Under the pieces are notes generated by a model, which searched no databases, had not been told where the DNA came from, and saw only the letters and a program-made list of their open reading frames with translations. Shown here piece after piece: positions 14,145 through 21,277 of a DNA stretch of 27,496 nt. How positions within the stretch are numbered: position 1 is the first letter of the stretch; every line of letters starts with the position of its first letter. Origin of the DNA: a virus; the IMG/VR virus record IMGVR_UViG_3300023174_000543, positions 1 to 27,496 of that record; one strand, given 5' to 3'. The position numbers were made by a program, and so were the translations under genes.

Positions 14145-15725
14145 TTAAAATGTACCGCCACTCACTCCAATGTATGCCGTTGCGGTTATTGTACCAGCAC
14201 TAAAGTTACCGTTGGTATCGCGCTGTACCAGCGCGCTTGCGGTGTTAGCACTTGCTGCCACTAATGACGTACCCCACGCCGTGCCAGTTGACACTGCCAC
14301 GCCAGCGGCTGGGTATGTCGTCGGTCCAGTATCGCCAGTAGGTCCGGTTGGGCCTTGTGGTCCAGTCCATCCTGTCGGACCAGTTGGGCCTTGAGGTCCG
14401 GTGTCACCCGTCGGACCAGTCGGGCCTACTTGTCCTTGCGGACCAGTCCATCCTGTTGGACCTGTTGCACCTTGTATTCCTTGCGGACCTGTGGGACCTT
14501 GTGGTCCAGTGTCACCCGTTGGACCTTGTGGTCCTGTTGGTCCAACCACGTTAAACGCAATCGTCGTGACAATGTGCGACTGCGCATTGCTGCGCATGTG
14601 TAACGATGCTGTTGGCGTTCCTGTTTGCGATTGAACATAAACATTAACCAGTATTCGACTGTTTACGGATGCTAGTGTAGACGTAGGGACAAACAGATCA
14701 TACTCATACAATCCAAGAGTTGCACTTGCAACGGCAGTTCCACCAGCGTAATTTCCGCTGGCAAGCGTTTGTAGTACGGTCGTGCCGTTTGACGCAACCT
14801 CTTGCACTTCAGTCCAAAATCGGTATGTGCTGCCGCCCGAGTTGTGTTGCATCCACGCATACAGTTCCCACAGACCACCAACAAATGATGTGTTGTTAGG
14901 AACACCAGCAGCCGTTACAAATGAACCTAATAAAACTGGCGTGCTTGAGTTTGTTGCCCTTGAAAGATCAGTCTGCGCGCCGGTGTTTGGCACCACTAAT
15001 AAATTGTATGCTTGTGGTCCAGTTGCCGTTGCACCGTCGAGGAACAATGTCAATCCTGTCGTCTGACCTTGTGGTCCTGTCGGTCCTGTGACACCCTGTA
15101 TACCCTGCGGTCCCGTGTCGCCCGTTGGGCCAGTTGCACCTTGGATGCCTTGAGGTCCAGTTGGGCCTTGAGGTCCAGTGTCACCAGTGGGGCCTTGGAT
15201 GCCTTGCGGACCGGTGGGTCCCTGTGTGCCTTGCGGTCCAGTTGGACCTTGTGGGCCAGTTACATTGGATGCTGCGCCTGTCGGTCCAGTATCGCCAGTG
15301 GGTCCTACGGGACCTATTGGGCCAGTTGGCCCTTGTATACCTTGCGATCCTTGCGGTCCAGTGGCTCCCGTAGATCCGGTTGGGCCCGTTACATTAGACG
15401 CGGCACCTGTCGGTCCAGTATCGCCAGTGGGTCCTGTCGGTCCGACAACACTTGACGGAGCGCCTGTGGGTCCAGTTGCCCCTGTGGGTCCAGTTGCCCC
15501 TGTAGGTCCTGCTACGCTTGACGCGGGGCCAGTTGCGCCAGTGGGTCCGGTCGGTCCAGTTGGGCCGGCGTTGCCTTGCGGACCAGTGGGGCCAGTTGGG
15601 CCACCAAGATTAGAAATGCTTTGTAGCTGGGTCTGTTTAGTGACTCCGTTTTGGACAACAACAGTAACCTCATTACCTGTTAACGGTCCCGCTACTTGTA
15701 GTTGTGTTATTGAACGGTCTGCCAT
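14145..15725 (-). CDS. collagen-like tail fibre with embedded globular domain
   Basis: 526 residues. Residues 1-40 ([20 protein letters not shown]) match the N-terminal docking module of fibres in aquatic phages. Two collagen-like Gly-X-Y regions, residues 42-221 and 395-469, are dominated by [13 protein letters not shown] and would form triple helices. They flank a globular beta-rich domain at 222-394 ([40 protein letters not shown]). The C-terminal 57 residues ([19 protein letters not shown], ending GVSGGTF) look like a fibre foot. Probably a trimeric fibre. It lies 9 bases after the zinc-motif protein gene. The downstream endonuclease and glycosyltransferase genes separate it from the other fibres. 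Confidence 0.85.
   Translation of the reverse strand: MADRSITQLQVAGPLTGNEVTVVVQNGVTKQTQLQSISNLGGPTGPTGPQGNAGPTGPTGPTGATGPASSVAGPTGATGPTGATGPTGAPSSVVGPTGPTGDTGPTGAASNVTGPTGSTGATGPQGSQGIQGPTGPIGPVGPTGDTGPTGAASNVTGPQGPTGPQGTQGPTGPQGIQGPTGDTGPQGPTGPQGIQGATGPTGDTGPQGIQGVTGPTGPQGQTTGLTLFLDGATATGPQAYNLLVVPNTGAQTDLSRATNSSTPVLLGSFVTAAGVPNNTSFVGGLWELYAWMQHNSGGSTYRFWTEVQEVASNGTTVLQTLASGNYAGGTAVASATLGLYEYDLFVPTSTLASVNSRILVNVYVQSQTGTPTASLHMRSNAQSHIVTTIAFNVVGPTGPQGPTGDTGPQGPTGPQGIQGATGPTGWTGPQGQVGPTGPTGDTGPQGPTGPTGWTGPQGPTGPTGDTGPTTYPAAGVAVSTGTAWGTSLVAASANTASALVQRDTNGNFSAGTITATAYIGVSGGTF
14319..14543 (-). repeat. collagen-coding repeat region 2
   Basis: DNA encoding residues 395-469 of the fibre as 25 Gly-X-Y triplets. 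It is built of imperfect 9-base units around GGTCCAGTT (plus-strand form). The repetition comes from coding, not from a mobile or CRISPR element. Confidence 0.8.
15063..15602 (-). repeat. collagen-coding repeat region 1
   Basis: DNA encoding residues 42-221 of the fibre as Gly-X-Y triplets, interrupted four times by a short non-collagen spacer (SSVA, SSVV, SNVT, SNVT). It is prone to slippage or recombination, so length may vary among relatives. Confidence 0.8.
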
Positions 15726-15734
15726 TTATGTCTC

Positions 15735-16082
15735 TTATAATTTTAAGTCGCCAGACTCGCCAGCGTTAGGTGGTGTGCCATCAATAAAGAAGCTGTCATT
15801 TTGCGGCGGGTTATTTGCTCCACCATCGGTAACAATTTGTTGTCCACTTACTGGTCCGGTTGCCACAGACACATCTGGGCGCGGGAAACGCAACGCAATG
15901 TTTTCTGTCTGACGCGCTGGTAATCTCCAGGGGTCATAATTGTCTTTATCTGCCGCGCACACACGCATACCAGGAAAATTTGGGTCGGGCATTAAATCTG
16001 TGTACGCAAACTTCCTGCTGCAGCGATCACAAATCGCCACAGACAGGACACTATTACCCCGAGTGTCGAGGTAGACAGGCAT
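15735..16082 (-). CDS. small protein with CxxC...CxxD zinc-like motif
   Basis: 115 residues. The N-terminal half has [19 protein letters not shown] with Cys18 and Cys21, then [15 protein letters not shown] with Cys42 and Asp45, then RFPRPD. Relatives that I recall carry a second CxxC at this place, so this looks like a zinc-ribbon-like head protein with one ligand changed to Asp. The rest ([20 protein letters not shown]) is Pro/Gly/Asn-rich and probably disordered. It overlaps the previous gene by one base (TAATG) and precedes the collagen-like fibre by 9 bases. Role unknown; position suggests a head or fibre-base structural protein. Confidence 0.65.
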   Translation of the reverse strand: MPVYLDTRGNSVLSVAICDRCSRKFAYTDLMPDPNFPGMRVCAADKDNYDPWRLPARQTENIALRFPRPDVSVATGPVSGQQIVTDGGANNPPQNDSFFIDGTPPNAGESGDLKL

Positions 16083-16384
16083 TACTTAACTCCGGATTGA
16101 ATTACCGTTAAAGTGTCACCCTCAGCGGCGCCAGACAAACGAATAGCACGATATGGCTGTGCTAAAAAAGTTGCAGTATTTGGTGCTGTTGTTGGCGCAG
16201 TAATCCAAGTAAAACTTGCGGTTGTAAAATTTTGATTTACAACGGGGTAGGGGTCTGTTGCCGTTACTTGAACGGTGCCAGATCCGGTCTTTGAATATGT
16301 TACTTGGAACGGGGCGATGTATTGGTCGAGTACAACTGGAGCAGTTACCCCAGTTGCATCAGCCGTCACGGTTACTTGACGCAT
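16082..16384 (-). CDS. small beta-rich structural protein
   Basis: 100 residues, starting MRQVTVTADATGVTAPVVLD, almost all alternating strands (FQVTYSKTGSGTVQVTATD, YRAIRLSGAAEGDTLTVIQS), as in small capsid decoration proteins. GGAG precedes the start by 6 bases. It follows the 190-residue structural gene by 13 bases and overlaps the zinc-motif gene by one base. Suggested role: decoration or head-associated protein. I recognise no specific family. Confidence 0.6.
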   Translation of the reverse strand: MRQVTVTADATGVTAPVVLDQYIAPFQVTYSKTGSGTVQVTATDPYPVVNQNFTTASFTWITAPTTAPNTATFLAQPYRAIRLSGAAEGDTLTVIQSGVK

Positions 16385-16397
16385 GATTGGCTCCTAA

Positions 16398-16970
16398 TTA
16401 GTTGTTGGTGTAGCCAGAACCGTATGGAGTAATTGAGCCGTCATTGTTACGTGCCGTGTAGTTAACATCCAATGTGCCACCCAATGTGCCGCTTGACAAT
16501 ACTGTCACCGCTGCTGCGGAGAATGTCAATGTTGCGTCAAGTGGGCCGATGTTAGCAAGAATAGCAGCAACAGCCGCACTAGCGGTAAACACACCAGCGA
16601 TACGGCCACCAGCCGCTGTTGGGGTAATTGTTCCGATAGCGGTAGTAGTAACAACGCCAGTTGTTGGGTTGGTGATGCTGATAGACATAGTGATCACGCC
16701 ACCAGTTAAACCAACGGGGACTGTGGTTTGATAAAGAGAAAATGACTCAATGATCGCGCCGGCTGGCAATACAAAAGGAACTGCTGTGGTTGTGCCAACG
16801 GGGGCTGTTGTTAGCGTGGTAGCTCCAGCGGTTACGGCCGTAATTGGATTTAAAATTACGTCTTGTTGGCTGATACGAGCCGCACCAGTATTGTCTGGGG
16901 CGATTGTGCCGTCGTTAGTTGGGTTGTTACGCTTAAAAATGCGTAATGGTTGTGTAAATGTGCTAGACAT
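16398..16970 (-). CDS. virion structural protein, first gene after the capsid unit
   Basis: 190 residues starting MSSTFTQPLRIFKRNNPTND, then rich in Ala, Thr, Val and Gly with strand-like segments (AGAIIESFSLYQTTVPVGL, GGVITMSISITNPTTGVV) and an Ala-rich helix (AGVFTASAAVAAILANIG). It ends LDVNYTARNNDGSITPYGSG. Composition and location just after the capsid gene suggest a head fibre or decoration protein. AAGGAA lies 8 bases before the ATG. It is the first gene of the long unit started by motif copy d and has a 90-base leader. Confidence 0.6.
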   Translation of the reverse strand: MSSTFTQPLRIFKRNNPTNDGTIAPDNTGAARISQQDVILNPITAVTAGATTLTTAPVGTTTAVPFVLPAGAIIESFSLYQTTVPVGLTGGVITMSISITNPTTGVVTTTAIGTITPTAAGGRIAGVFTASAAVAAILANIGPLDATLTFSAAAVTVLSSGTLGGTLDVNYTARNNDGSITPYGSGYTNN

Positions 16971-17060
16971 TGTTGTGTTTCCTTATCTCAGTGGGTATCC
17001 CAAGCTGTCTCTGAGTCGTCTCACCGGGAAGGGTCGGTGGTCAGGATGGGATTAATCTTC
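16971..17060 (-). promoter_or_regulatory. structured 5' leader
   Basis: The 90 bases between motif copy d and the ATG at 16970 hold two potential hairpins. One pairs 16987-16991 (ctcag) with 17011-17015 (ctgag), with an inner pair tgggtatccca at 16992-17002. The other pairs 17022-17026 (caccg) with 17035-17039 (cggtg). This is the only one of the six units with a long leader, and the fold may protect or tune the longest transcript. Confidence 0.4.
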
Positions 17061-17078
17061 CTATAACTACTAATGCAA
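17061..17078 (-). promoter_or_regulatory. repeated promoter-like motif, copy 4 (TTGCATTAGTAGTTATAG)
   Basis: The minus strand reads TTGCATTAGTAGTTATAG followed by GAAG. The 10-base core TGCATTAGTA is identical to the other five copies, and the TATAG end has the same spacing as copies a and f. It lies 30 bases downstream of the strong terminator that ends the capsid unit and heads the longest unit in the window. Confidence 0.6.
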
Positions 17079-17108
17079 ATTAAATAGAAAAACCGCCCCA
17101 AATAGTAA

Positions 17109-17135
17109 AAAAGCCACCCTTGTGGGGTGGCTTTT
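17109..17135 (-). terminator. strong rho-independent terminator after major capsid gene
   Basis: GCCACCC at 17113-17119 pairs with GGGTGGC at 17125-17131 across a 5-base loop. The stem extends through AAAA/TTTT on both sides, giving an 11-base-pair stem. On the minus strand the stem is followed by a run of six T, so it can end transcripts coming from the capsid gene, whose stop is 20 bases upstream. It could also work on the plus strand, but no plus-strand gene needs it. Confidence 0.85.
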
Positions 17136-17154
17136 AGGACTACGGAGGTGCTAA

Positions 17155-18072
17155 TTAAACGCCAGCGGTGCCGTAGATGTTACGGGCATCGTGCCAGCCG
17201 GTCGCATAACGCTCGGTGGCTTTGTAGCGCATAGAATCAGTCTCGAAGTCGCCTTCCATGGATTTCTCCATTGGACGACGCATTACGAGCATGAGACCAT
17301 TCTCAGCATCGGTCTGTACCCACCATGCTTTGGAAGAGCTCAAACGGGTTACAACGTGTGTACCCTTTGGAAGCATTCCAGTAGACTTGATTGGGTTGAG
17401 ATCGTTGTCAGCAGTACCAGAACGGAGAACAGACTTGAGGATTACCTCTGCCTGGAACTCGAGTGCTGGGGGTACTACTAACTGCTCGGCCTTCAAGCGA
17501 ATACGCTTACCGTTGTTGTCGATTGCAGAACGGATCTGGATGAGGATTTGCTCAACAGAAGTCTGCGACAAGCTAGCAGCAGTGCTTAACTGGTTGCTGT
17601 ATGTCAGACCGTTAGCTACAGGGTGAGCTGTGTTTACTAAAGTTACGCCGTCACCGCCAACATAGCCGGCTGTGAATGCAAAGTTTAATAAGTTAGCGCA
17701 CAATGTCTCTTTGGTCTCAATCATAGACTGAGCTAAGTGCTTGGCGAAGGTGCTGCCGATACGGATGTGATCACCGTCTTCCATCAATACCTTAGTCAAG
17801 GCATATGCCAAGCCATAGATTTGATAGATGAAACGTGTGATGTACAGAGTACCACCCTGGTCATAGCTGACAGGAGTTCCGTCAGGCATCGCAGGAGCGG
17901 CATTCATACCGAACAGCATTACTTCTTCGTGATAATTACGTGGAATACCTTGGATCTGCTCTACAAATCCCTTCCACTCGTCAGCGCGTTGTTCATAAAC
18001 GCCATCAAAGACTTCGTTGATAATCGGCTCGACTACCGCACGAAAGTCTGTACTACGCATTGGGGTTGCCAT
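17155..18072 (-). CDS. major capsid protein (HK97 fold, Mu gpT-like family)
   Basis: 305 residues. The N-terminus lacks a long scaffold-like delta domain. GVYEQRADEWKGFVEQIQGI with YHEEVMLFGMNAAPAMPDGT is the usual N-arm and E-loop region. ITRFIYQIYGLAYALTKVLM is the spine helix region, and LVNTAHPVANGLTYSNQLST with IRSAIDNNGKRIRLKAEQLV and the following VPPALEFQAEVILKS are typical of this capsid family (Mu gpT-like). The C-terminus has AWWVQTDAENGLMLVMRR and a YKATERYATGWHDARNIYG strand pair. It forms the icosahedral shell with the separate scaffold encoded upstream. AAGGA lies 9 bases before the ATG. It is the last gene of its unit and is followed by the strongest terminator, as often seen for abundant capsid transcripts. 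Confidence 0.88.
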   Translation of the reverse strand: MATPMRSTDFRAVVEPIINEVFDGVYEQRADEWKGFVEQIQGIPRNYHEEVMLFGMNAAPAMPDGTPVSYDQGGTLYITRFIYQIYGLAYALTKVLMEDGDHIRIGSTFAKHLAQSMIETKETLCANLLNFAFTAGYVGGDGVTLVNTAHPVANGLTYSNQLSTAASLSQTSVEQILIQIRSAIDNNGKRIRLKAEQLVVPPALEFQAEVILKSVLRSGTADNDLNPIKSTGMLPKGTHVVTRLSSSKAWWVQTDAENGLMLVMRRPMEKSMEGDFETDSMRYKATERYATGWHDARNIYGTAGV

Positions 18073-18095
18073 GTGTTAGTTCCTTTCGTTGTTAA

Positions 18096-18758
18096 TTAAA
18101 TCGAGACCTTAGGCGCTACAAACGTGTTGTTAGCGATTTGGACCTGAACAATCGTGAATGCGTCACCCCAAGCGTTTAATTCGCCTGTTGGATAAGCTAC
18201 TTCACGGCCTAGACCTACTACGCGAACTTGTCCTTGAACAGTGGTAGCAACAGGAGTTGCCAACAATGCTGTAGTGGAAAAGCCTGCGCCACCTGTACCA
18301 ATGGTATAACCGTCGATTGTTCTCGAACCTGTGGTTGTATCAAAGTTGTACTGACGACCGATGTAGGCGGTAGTTGCTGAACCGTTTACTTGAGCCTCAT
18401 AAACGAGTGATGGGTCTGCGAAGATCCAAAATACGATTTGAGTAGCTGCGTCTAAAGTTGCCTTAGATGCAGACTTGCCAACAGTACGACGGCCTTCAGC
18501 GGTTGTATATTCTACACCGTCAAATACACCGTACACGGTGCCAGAGGCAGCGGTTTGGTTTGCAATGGTCAATTGACCCGAAGCGGTAAGGCTTACTGGT
18601 TGGTACTGGTAAAAAGTTTCGCCAGCACTCAAAGAGTAAGGAGCTGTAAATGTAGTACCAGTGACGAAAGTGTTGGTTCCAACGAATGGAACAGCACGAT
18701 CAAGGCCACTTGGATGATACACCGGCTTCAGACCAAAGGGTTTAAATGTTGTGGACAT
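18096..18758 (-). CDS. head decoration / minor head protein
   Basis: 220 residues starting MSTTFKPFGLKPVYHPSGLD, a start I have seen in head proteins encoded directly before capsid genes in uncultured phages. The body is beta-rich with a YSLSAGETFYQYQPVSLTAS strand block, a central EYTTAEGRRTVGKSASKA segment and a conserved-looking WIFADPSLVYEAQVNG. The C-terminal part (VRVVGLGREVAYPTGELN) is followed by VQIANNTFVAPKVSI. It resembles capsid-stabilising proteins more than the main shell protein. It lies 23 bases before the major capsid gene with an AGGA site, so both are probably made at high levels. Confidence 0.65.
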   Translation of the reverse strand: MSTTFKPFGLKPVYHPSGLDRAVPFVGTNTFVTGTTFTAPYSLSAGETFYQYQPVSLTASGQLTIANQTAASGTVYGVFDGVEYTTAEGRRTVGKSASKATLDAATQIVFWIFADPSLVYEAQVNGSATTAYIGRQYNFDTTTGSRTIDGYTIGTGGAGFSTTALLATPVATTVQGQVRVVGLGREVAYPTGELNAWGDAFTIVQVQIANNTFVAPKVSI

Positions 18759-18791
18759 TTATAGTTTTCCTTTGTTAATTTTTGAAGAATG

Positions 18792-19346
18792 TTATGAGAA
18801 ACGAATATTACTATTCGCCTTTGCGGCCTCTTTGTCCATTTCCAAAATTCCACCCTCAAGAATTGATCTACCGCCTTTACTTTCCTGAGCAGTGCTCCGG
18901 ACGTTTGCGGTAATGTTACGCTGATGTTCGAGGGGATCCTCAAGGTGCAGCATACGCATCACTTCCTGATAGATTTCTTCTGGTAATTTGAAGAGAACCA
19001 TTTCGTTACAGCTAACACAGCCTTCAAACTTGCCCGAGCTCATTTTACCTAGCGATTCAAAGCCTTTTCCTAATTCGGCGGCTTTCACTGGCTCATAACC
19101 CAACGCCATGCGTTTGTCGATACTGTCATAATTATTTGTGGTGGATAACCAGCACAAATGGAATCCAGGAATTGTTCCCCCTGGAATGTCTGGCAACGCG
19201 CTATTTTGCCATTTATCTCTGAACGCCTCTGCACGTTCGCGCTTTGATTTTGCGTTTGGATCTTCCGATGCCATACGATCTTTTACTTCTTCGACTCGAT
19301 CTAATAAACGATCTTCTAAGTCGCGTTTGATTCTTGTATTTGCCAT
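18792..19346 (-). CDS. conserved phage protein of unknown function
   Basis: 184 residues. The N-terminal 50 residues form a highly charged helix (RIKRDLEDRLLDRVEEVKDR, RERAEAFRDKWQ). A core follows with IPGFHLCWLSTTNNYDSIDK, LGYEPVKAAELGKGFE and FEGCVSCNEMVLFKLPEEIY, then an amphipathic helix and a disordered-looking C-terminus. The CVSC pair and an earlier Cys could bind metal. Its place between scaffold and head protein, with the ribosome site AAAGGA inside the scaffold end, suggests a part in head assembly. I know similar sequences at this position but no established activity. Confidence 0.65.
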   Translation of the reverse strand: MANTRIKRDLEDRLLDRVEEVKDRMASEDPNAKSKRERAEAFRDKWQNSALPDIPGGTIPGFHLCWLSTTNNYDSIDKRMALGYEPVKAAELGKGFESLGKMSSGKFEGCVSCNEMVLFKLPEEIYQEVMRMLHLEDPLEHQRNITANVRSTAQESKGGRSILEGGILEMDKEAAKANSNIRFS

Positions 19347-19351
19347 GATAA

Positions 19352-20344
19352 TTATCCTTTGTTAGCGCGATCATACGATGCGTATGCGCGGATCATTTTG
19401 TTTCGTTTCTCAACATCGTCCCACGCACCAGCGTCTTTAATTGCCTGAACACGCTGAGGACTCAACGTGATTGTTCCAGGTCTTGCGCTGGTTGTGTTTG
19501 CCACCCGGCTAGAGGCCGTTGGGCCCGCTCTACGGGTTTGCTGACCGCCCTTTGAGGTGTAGCGGTGTGGCAGACGTGCCGATAAACGATTGTCTAACTC
19601 TTCCCAGTACTCGGAATCACTTGGATCCCAACCATCTGCGGCAAGTTCTTGATCAATTACCTTGGCGATTCTACTATCTGTATCTCGAGCCTGCGGGTCA
19701 TACCAAGAGTTTTTCTTTAACCACTGAGTTGCATTTTGCTGTACTTCAGTGCTAATTTCGTTTGGTACGTTTTGCTTAGGAGCTTTTGCTTGCTCGAGCT
19801 GTTGTTTTTTGTAATACTGAACTTGTTGAAGACGTTGTTTTGCGTCTGTCAATTGTTCTAAATATTCTACCTGTCCTGTTGCGTCACCTGACTGTGCTGC
19901 TTGCAACATCTTCATTTTGGCATATTCTACACGAGTTGCCTCGTCTTCAATCGCCTTATCAATCTGTGCAAACTGATAGGATGCTGCTGTGTTTTCTACT
20001 TTAGCTAGACGCTCTGCTAATTCAGCATTACGTCGTTCAAGTGCGCTAATTTTGTTGCGAGCTGTTGCCTCGCGCTGTTTGTTTAATTCTTTTTTGAGTC
20101 TACGCTCTTCTCTGCGCGCCTCTCGAATCTTTTCGCGGTCTTCGTCGGTTTCTTCAGGATCGGAATCCACTTCGCCACCATCGGCAGCTTCTACGGGCTC
20201 ATCGTCGTCCTGATCACTGTCTTCGACAGCATCATCTTTTTGTTTTTCTTCATCTGGAAAGTGATCAACATGCTCTTCCAGTTTGGCTAAAACGGAGCCA
20301 TCGTTTTGTTCCTTGATCGGAACGTCTTTTTCATTATCTGCCAT
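19352..20344 (-). CDS. scaffold protein
   Basis: 330 residues. Residues 1-65 are strongly acidic (EEHVDHFPDEEKQKDDAVED, EVDSDPEETDEDREKI). Residues 66-180 form a long coiled coil (ARREERRLKKELNKQREATA, LERRNAELAERLAKVENTAA, LTDAKQRLQQVQYYKKQQL). The C-terminal 60 residues are basic and Ser/Thr-rich, with RYTSKGGQQTRRAGPTAS and a final helix QRVQAIKDAGAWDDVEKRN. Acid-coil-basic tail layout is typical of phage scaffolds, whose basic end binds capsid protein inside the procapsid. No protease domain is seen. It lies three genes before the capsid gene, behind the GroES-like gene. Confidence 0.8.
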   Translation of the reverse strand: MADNEKDVPIKEQNDGSVLAKLEEHVDHFPDEEKQKDDAVEDSDQDDDEPVEAADGGEVDSDPEETDEDREKIREARREERRLKKELNKQREATARNKISALERRNAELAERLAKVENTAASYQFAQIDKAIEDEATRVEYAKMKMLQAAQSGDATGQVEYLEQLTDAKQRLQQVQYYKKQQLEQAKAPKQNVPNEISTEVQQNATQWLKKNSWYDPQARDTDSRIAKVIDQELAADGWDPSDSEYWEELDNRLSARLPHRYTSKGGQQTRRAGPTASSRVANTTSARPGTITLSPQRVQAIKDAGAWDDVEKRNKMIRAYASYDRANKG

Positions 20345-20359
20345 AATTTTCTTTCAAAA

Positions 20360-20800
20360 TTAGTCTACAAACGCTTTCATCTTCTGCGCATGGTCAAATG
20401 ACTTGATGCGTGAGATGATTTCACGTGCCTGGATGGTAATAAACACCACGGGGGCGCCTTCATCATTCGGATTAACAACAAAACGGTCACCGCCGTACTT
20501 GATGGTTCTAACCAAATCGCCTTCTTTGCACCAAGGGCCTTCAATCCAAGGCTCTAAAGTATCTGGCGACTTATATGCTAGTGGGCCAATCTGGCGTACT
20601 TTAGCTACAGTCTCATTGAAACGTAACGTTTGCCGGGTTTCATCAACTAAAATGATTCCGCCCTTGCTTCTGTCCTTCTCCCGTCGTAACTGCACTAAAA
20701 CACGGTCTCCGGCTACTTCAATACCTGGATCAATGTCCGGAAAGCATTCCGCTTCCGAGCGAAGATCTGGGTCTTCCTTTTGTGATAAATCAAATGCCAT
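20360..20800 (-). CDS. GroES-like co-chaperonin
   Basis: 146 residues. The Cpn10 fold is evident: GIEVAGDRVLVQLRREKDRS opens the barrel, SKGGIILVDETRQTLRFNET is the mobile-loop to first-strand region, VAKVRQIGPLAYKSP the central strand, and CKEGDLVRTIKYGGDRFVV the matching 'GD.V....Y.G' segment. It ends VVFITIQAREIISRIKSFDH. Bacterial GroES is about 97 residues; this one has about 25 extra at the N-terminus, an insert before CKEGD and about 10 at the C-terminus. Phage co-chaperonins such as T4 gp31 replace host GroES when folding capsid protein, so its place in the capsid unit makes sense. AAAGGA lies 7 bases before the ATG. Confidence 0.85.
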   Translation of the reverse strand: MAFDLSQKEDPDLRSEAECFPDIDPGIEVAGDRVLVQLRREKDRSKGGIILVDETRQTLRFNETVAKVRQIGPLAYKSPDTLEPWIEGPWCKEGDLVRTIKYGGDRFVVNPNDEGAPVVFITIQAREIISRIKSFDHAQKMKAFVD

Positions 20801-20821
20801 GCGGCAGTCCTTTCTTGAATC

Positions 20822-21016
20822 TTACGATTCGTCTTCGTCGTCTTCCGTTAAAATCTCGTTAATAATATCCAACGTAATCTTAAAACCTTCGTATCGGCCA
20901 ACCAATCTCTGGTAGTCCTCAAACGAATTTACGTTAGTTCCCGCGGTAACGGATTCCGCTAGTGATTTTTGCTCAGCCTTTACACGACCGATAATTTCAG
21001 ATATAAAGTCCTTCAT
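20822..21016 (-). CDS. small helical phage protein, start fused to promoter-like motif
   Basis: 64 residues, almost entirely helical: KDFISEIIGRVKAEQKSLAE, a loop VTAGTNVNSF, then DYQRLVGRYEGFKITLDIIN and an acidic end EILTEDDEDES. It is a type of small conserved phage protein seen next to head genes; function unknown. The ATG at 21016-21014 is within two bases of the end of the aligned motif copy c and has no ribosome site upstream, so the message may be leaderless. There is no second in-frame Met, so the start is well fixed. Confidence 0.65.
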   Translation of the reverse strand: MKDFISEIIGRVKAEQKSLAESVTAGTNVNSFEDYQRLVGRYEGFKITLDIINEILTEDDEDES

Positions 21017-21032
21017 AATCTTACTAATGCAA
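21015..21032 (-). promoter_or_regulatory. repeated promoter-like motif, copy 3 (TTGCATTAGTAAGATTAT)
   Basis: The minus strand reads TTGCATTAGTAAGATTATG, where the last three bases are the start codon of the next gene. The 10-base core is identical to the other copies. The expected TATAG end is replaced by TTATG. If transcription starts at the same place as inferred for other copies, the mRNA would begin at or next to the ATG. Confidence 0.55.
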
Positions 21033-21057
21033 GTATATGAAGGAATCCGCCCTAAAA

Positions 21058-21276
21058 TTAATAAAAATTGCCGCCTGGGATATCTTTAAGGTTTTTACCT
21101 GGACCGACTGGCTTACCATTTCTTAATTTAGCTTGGGCTGCGCCACGCTTCCAGTTGTTGTCGCGGTGGCTGCCAGACGCGCCGGCGTCTAAGTTTTTCT
21201 CTCCAGGGCCGCCGCCGCTAGATAGTTGACCAGTCTCCTGGTATGTTTGACGAAAGCCTTTTAAATTTTCGGCCAT
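21058..21276 (-). CDS. small Gly/Lys-rich phage protein, unknown
   Basis: 72 residues, MAENLKGFRQTYQETGQLSS then a hydrophilic, Gly-, Asn- and Lys-rich chain (LDAGASGSHRDNNWKRGAA, VGPGKNLKDIPGGNFY). No hydrophobic core is visible, so it is likely extended or disordered alone. It starts one base after the portal stop, with AGGAG at the end of the portal gene serving as ribosome site. Function not recognised. It ends the portal unit, ahead of motif copy c. Confidence 0.6.
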   Translation of the reverse strand: MAENLKGFRQTYQETGQLSSGGGPGEKNLDAGASGSHRDNNWKRGAAQAKLRNGKPVGPGKNLKDIPGGNFY

Positions 21277-21277
21277 G

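Noticed and set aside
15063-15602. Short tandem repeats that look like a CRISPR array
   Set aside because: The units are 9-base Gly-X-Y codon repeats without unique spacers and lie inside an open fibre gene.
15178-15912. Long plus-strand ORF rich in Pro-Val-Gly-Pro
   Set aside because: It is the reverse reading of the collagen repeat codons; it has no ribosome site and lies fully opposite the fibre and zinc-motif genes.
20403-20915. 170-codon plus-strand ORF opposite the GroES-like gene
   Set aside because: It spans two minus-strand genes with strong family or positional support and shows no domain.
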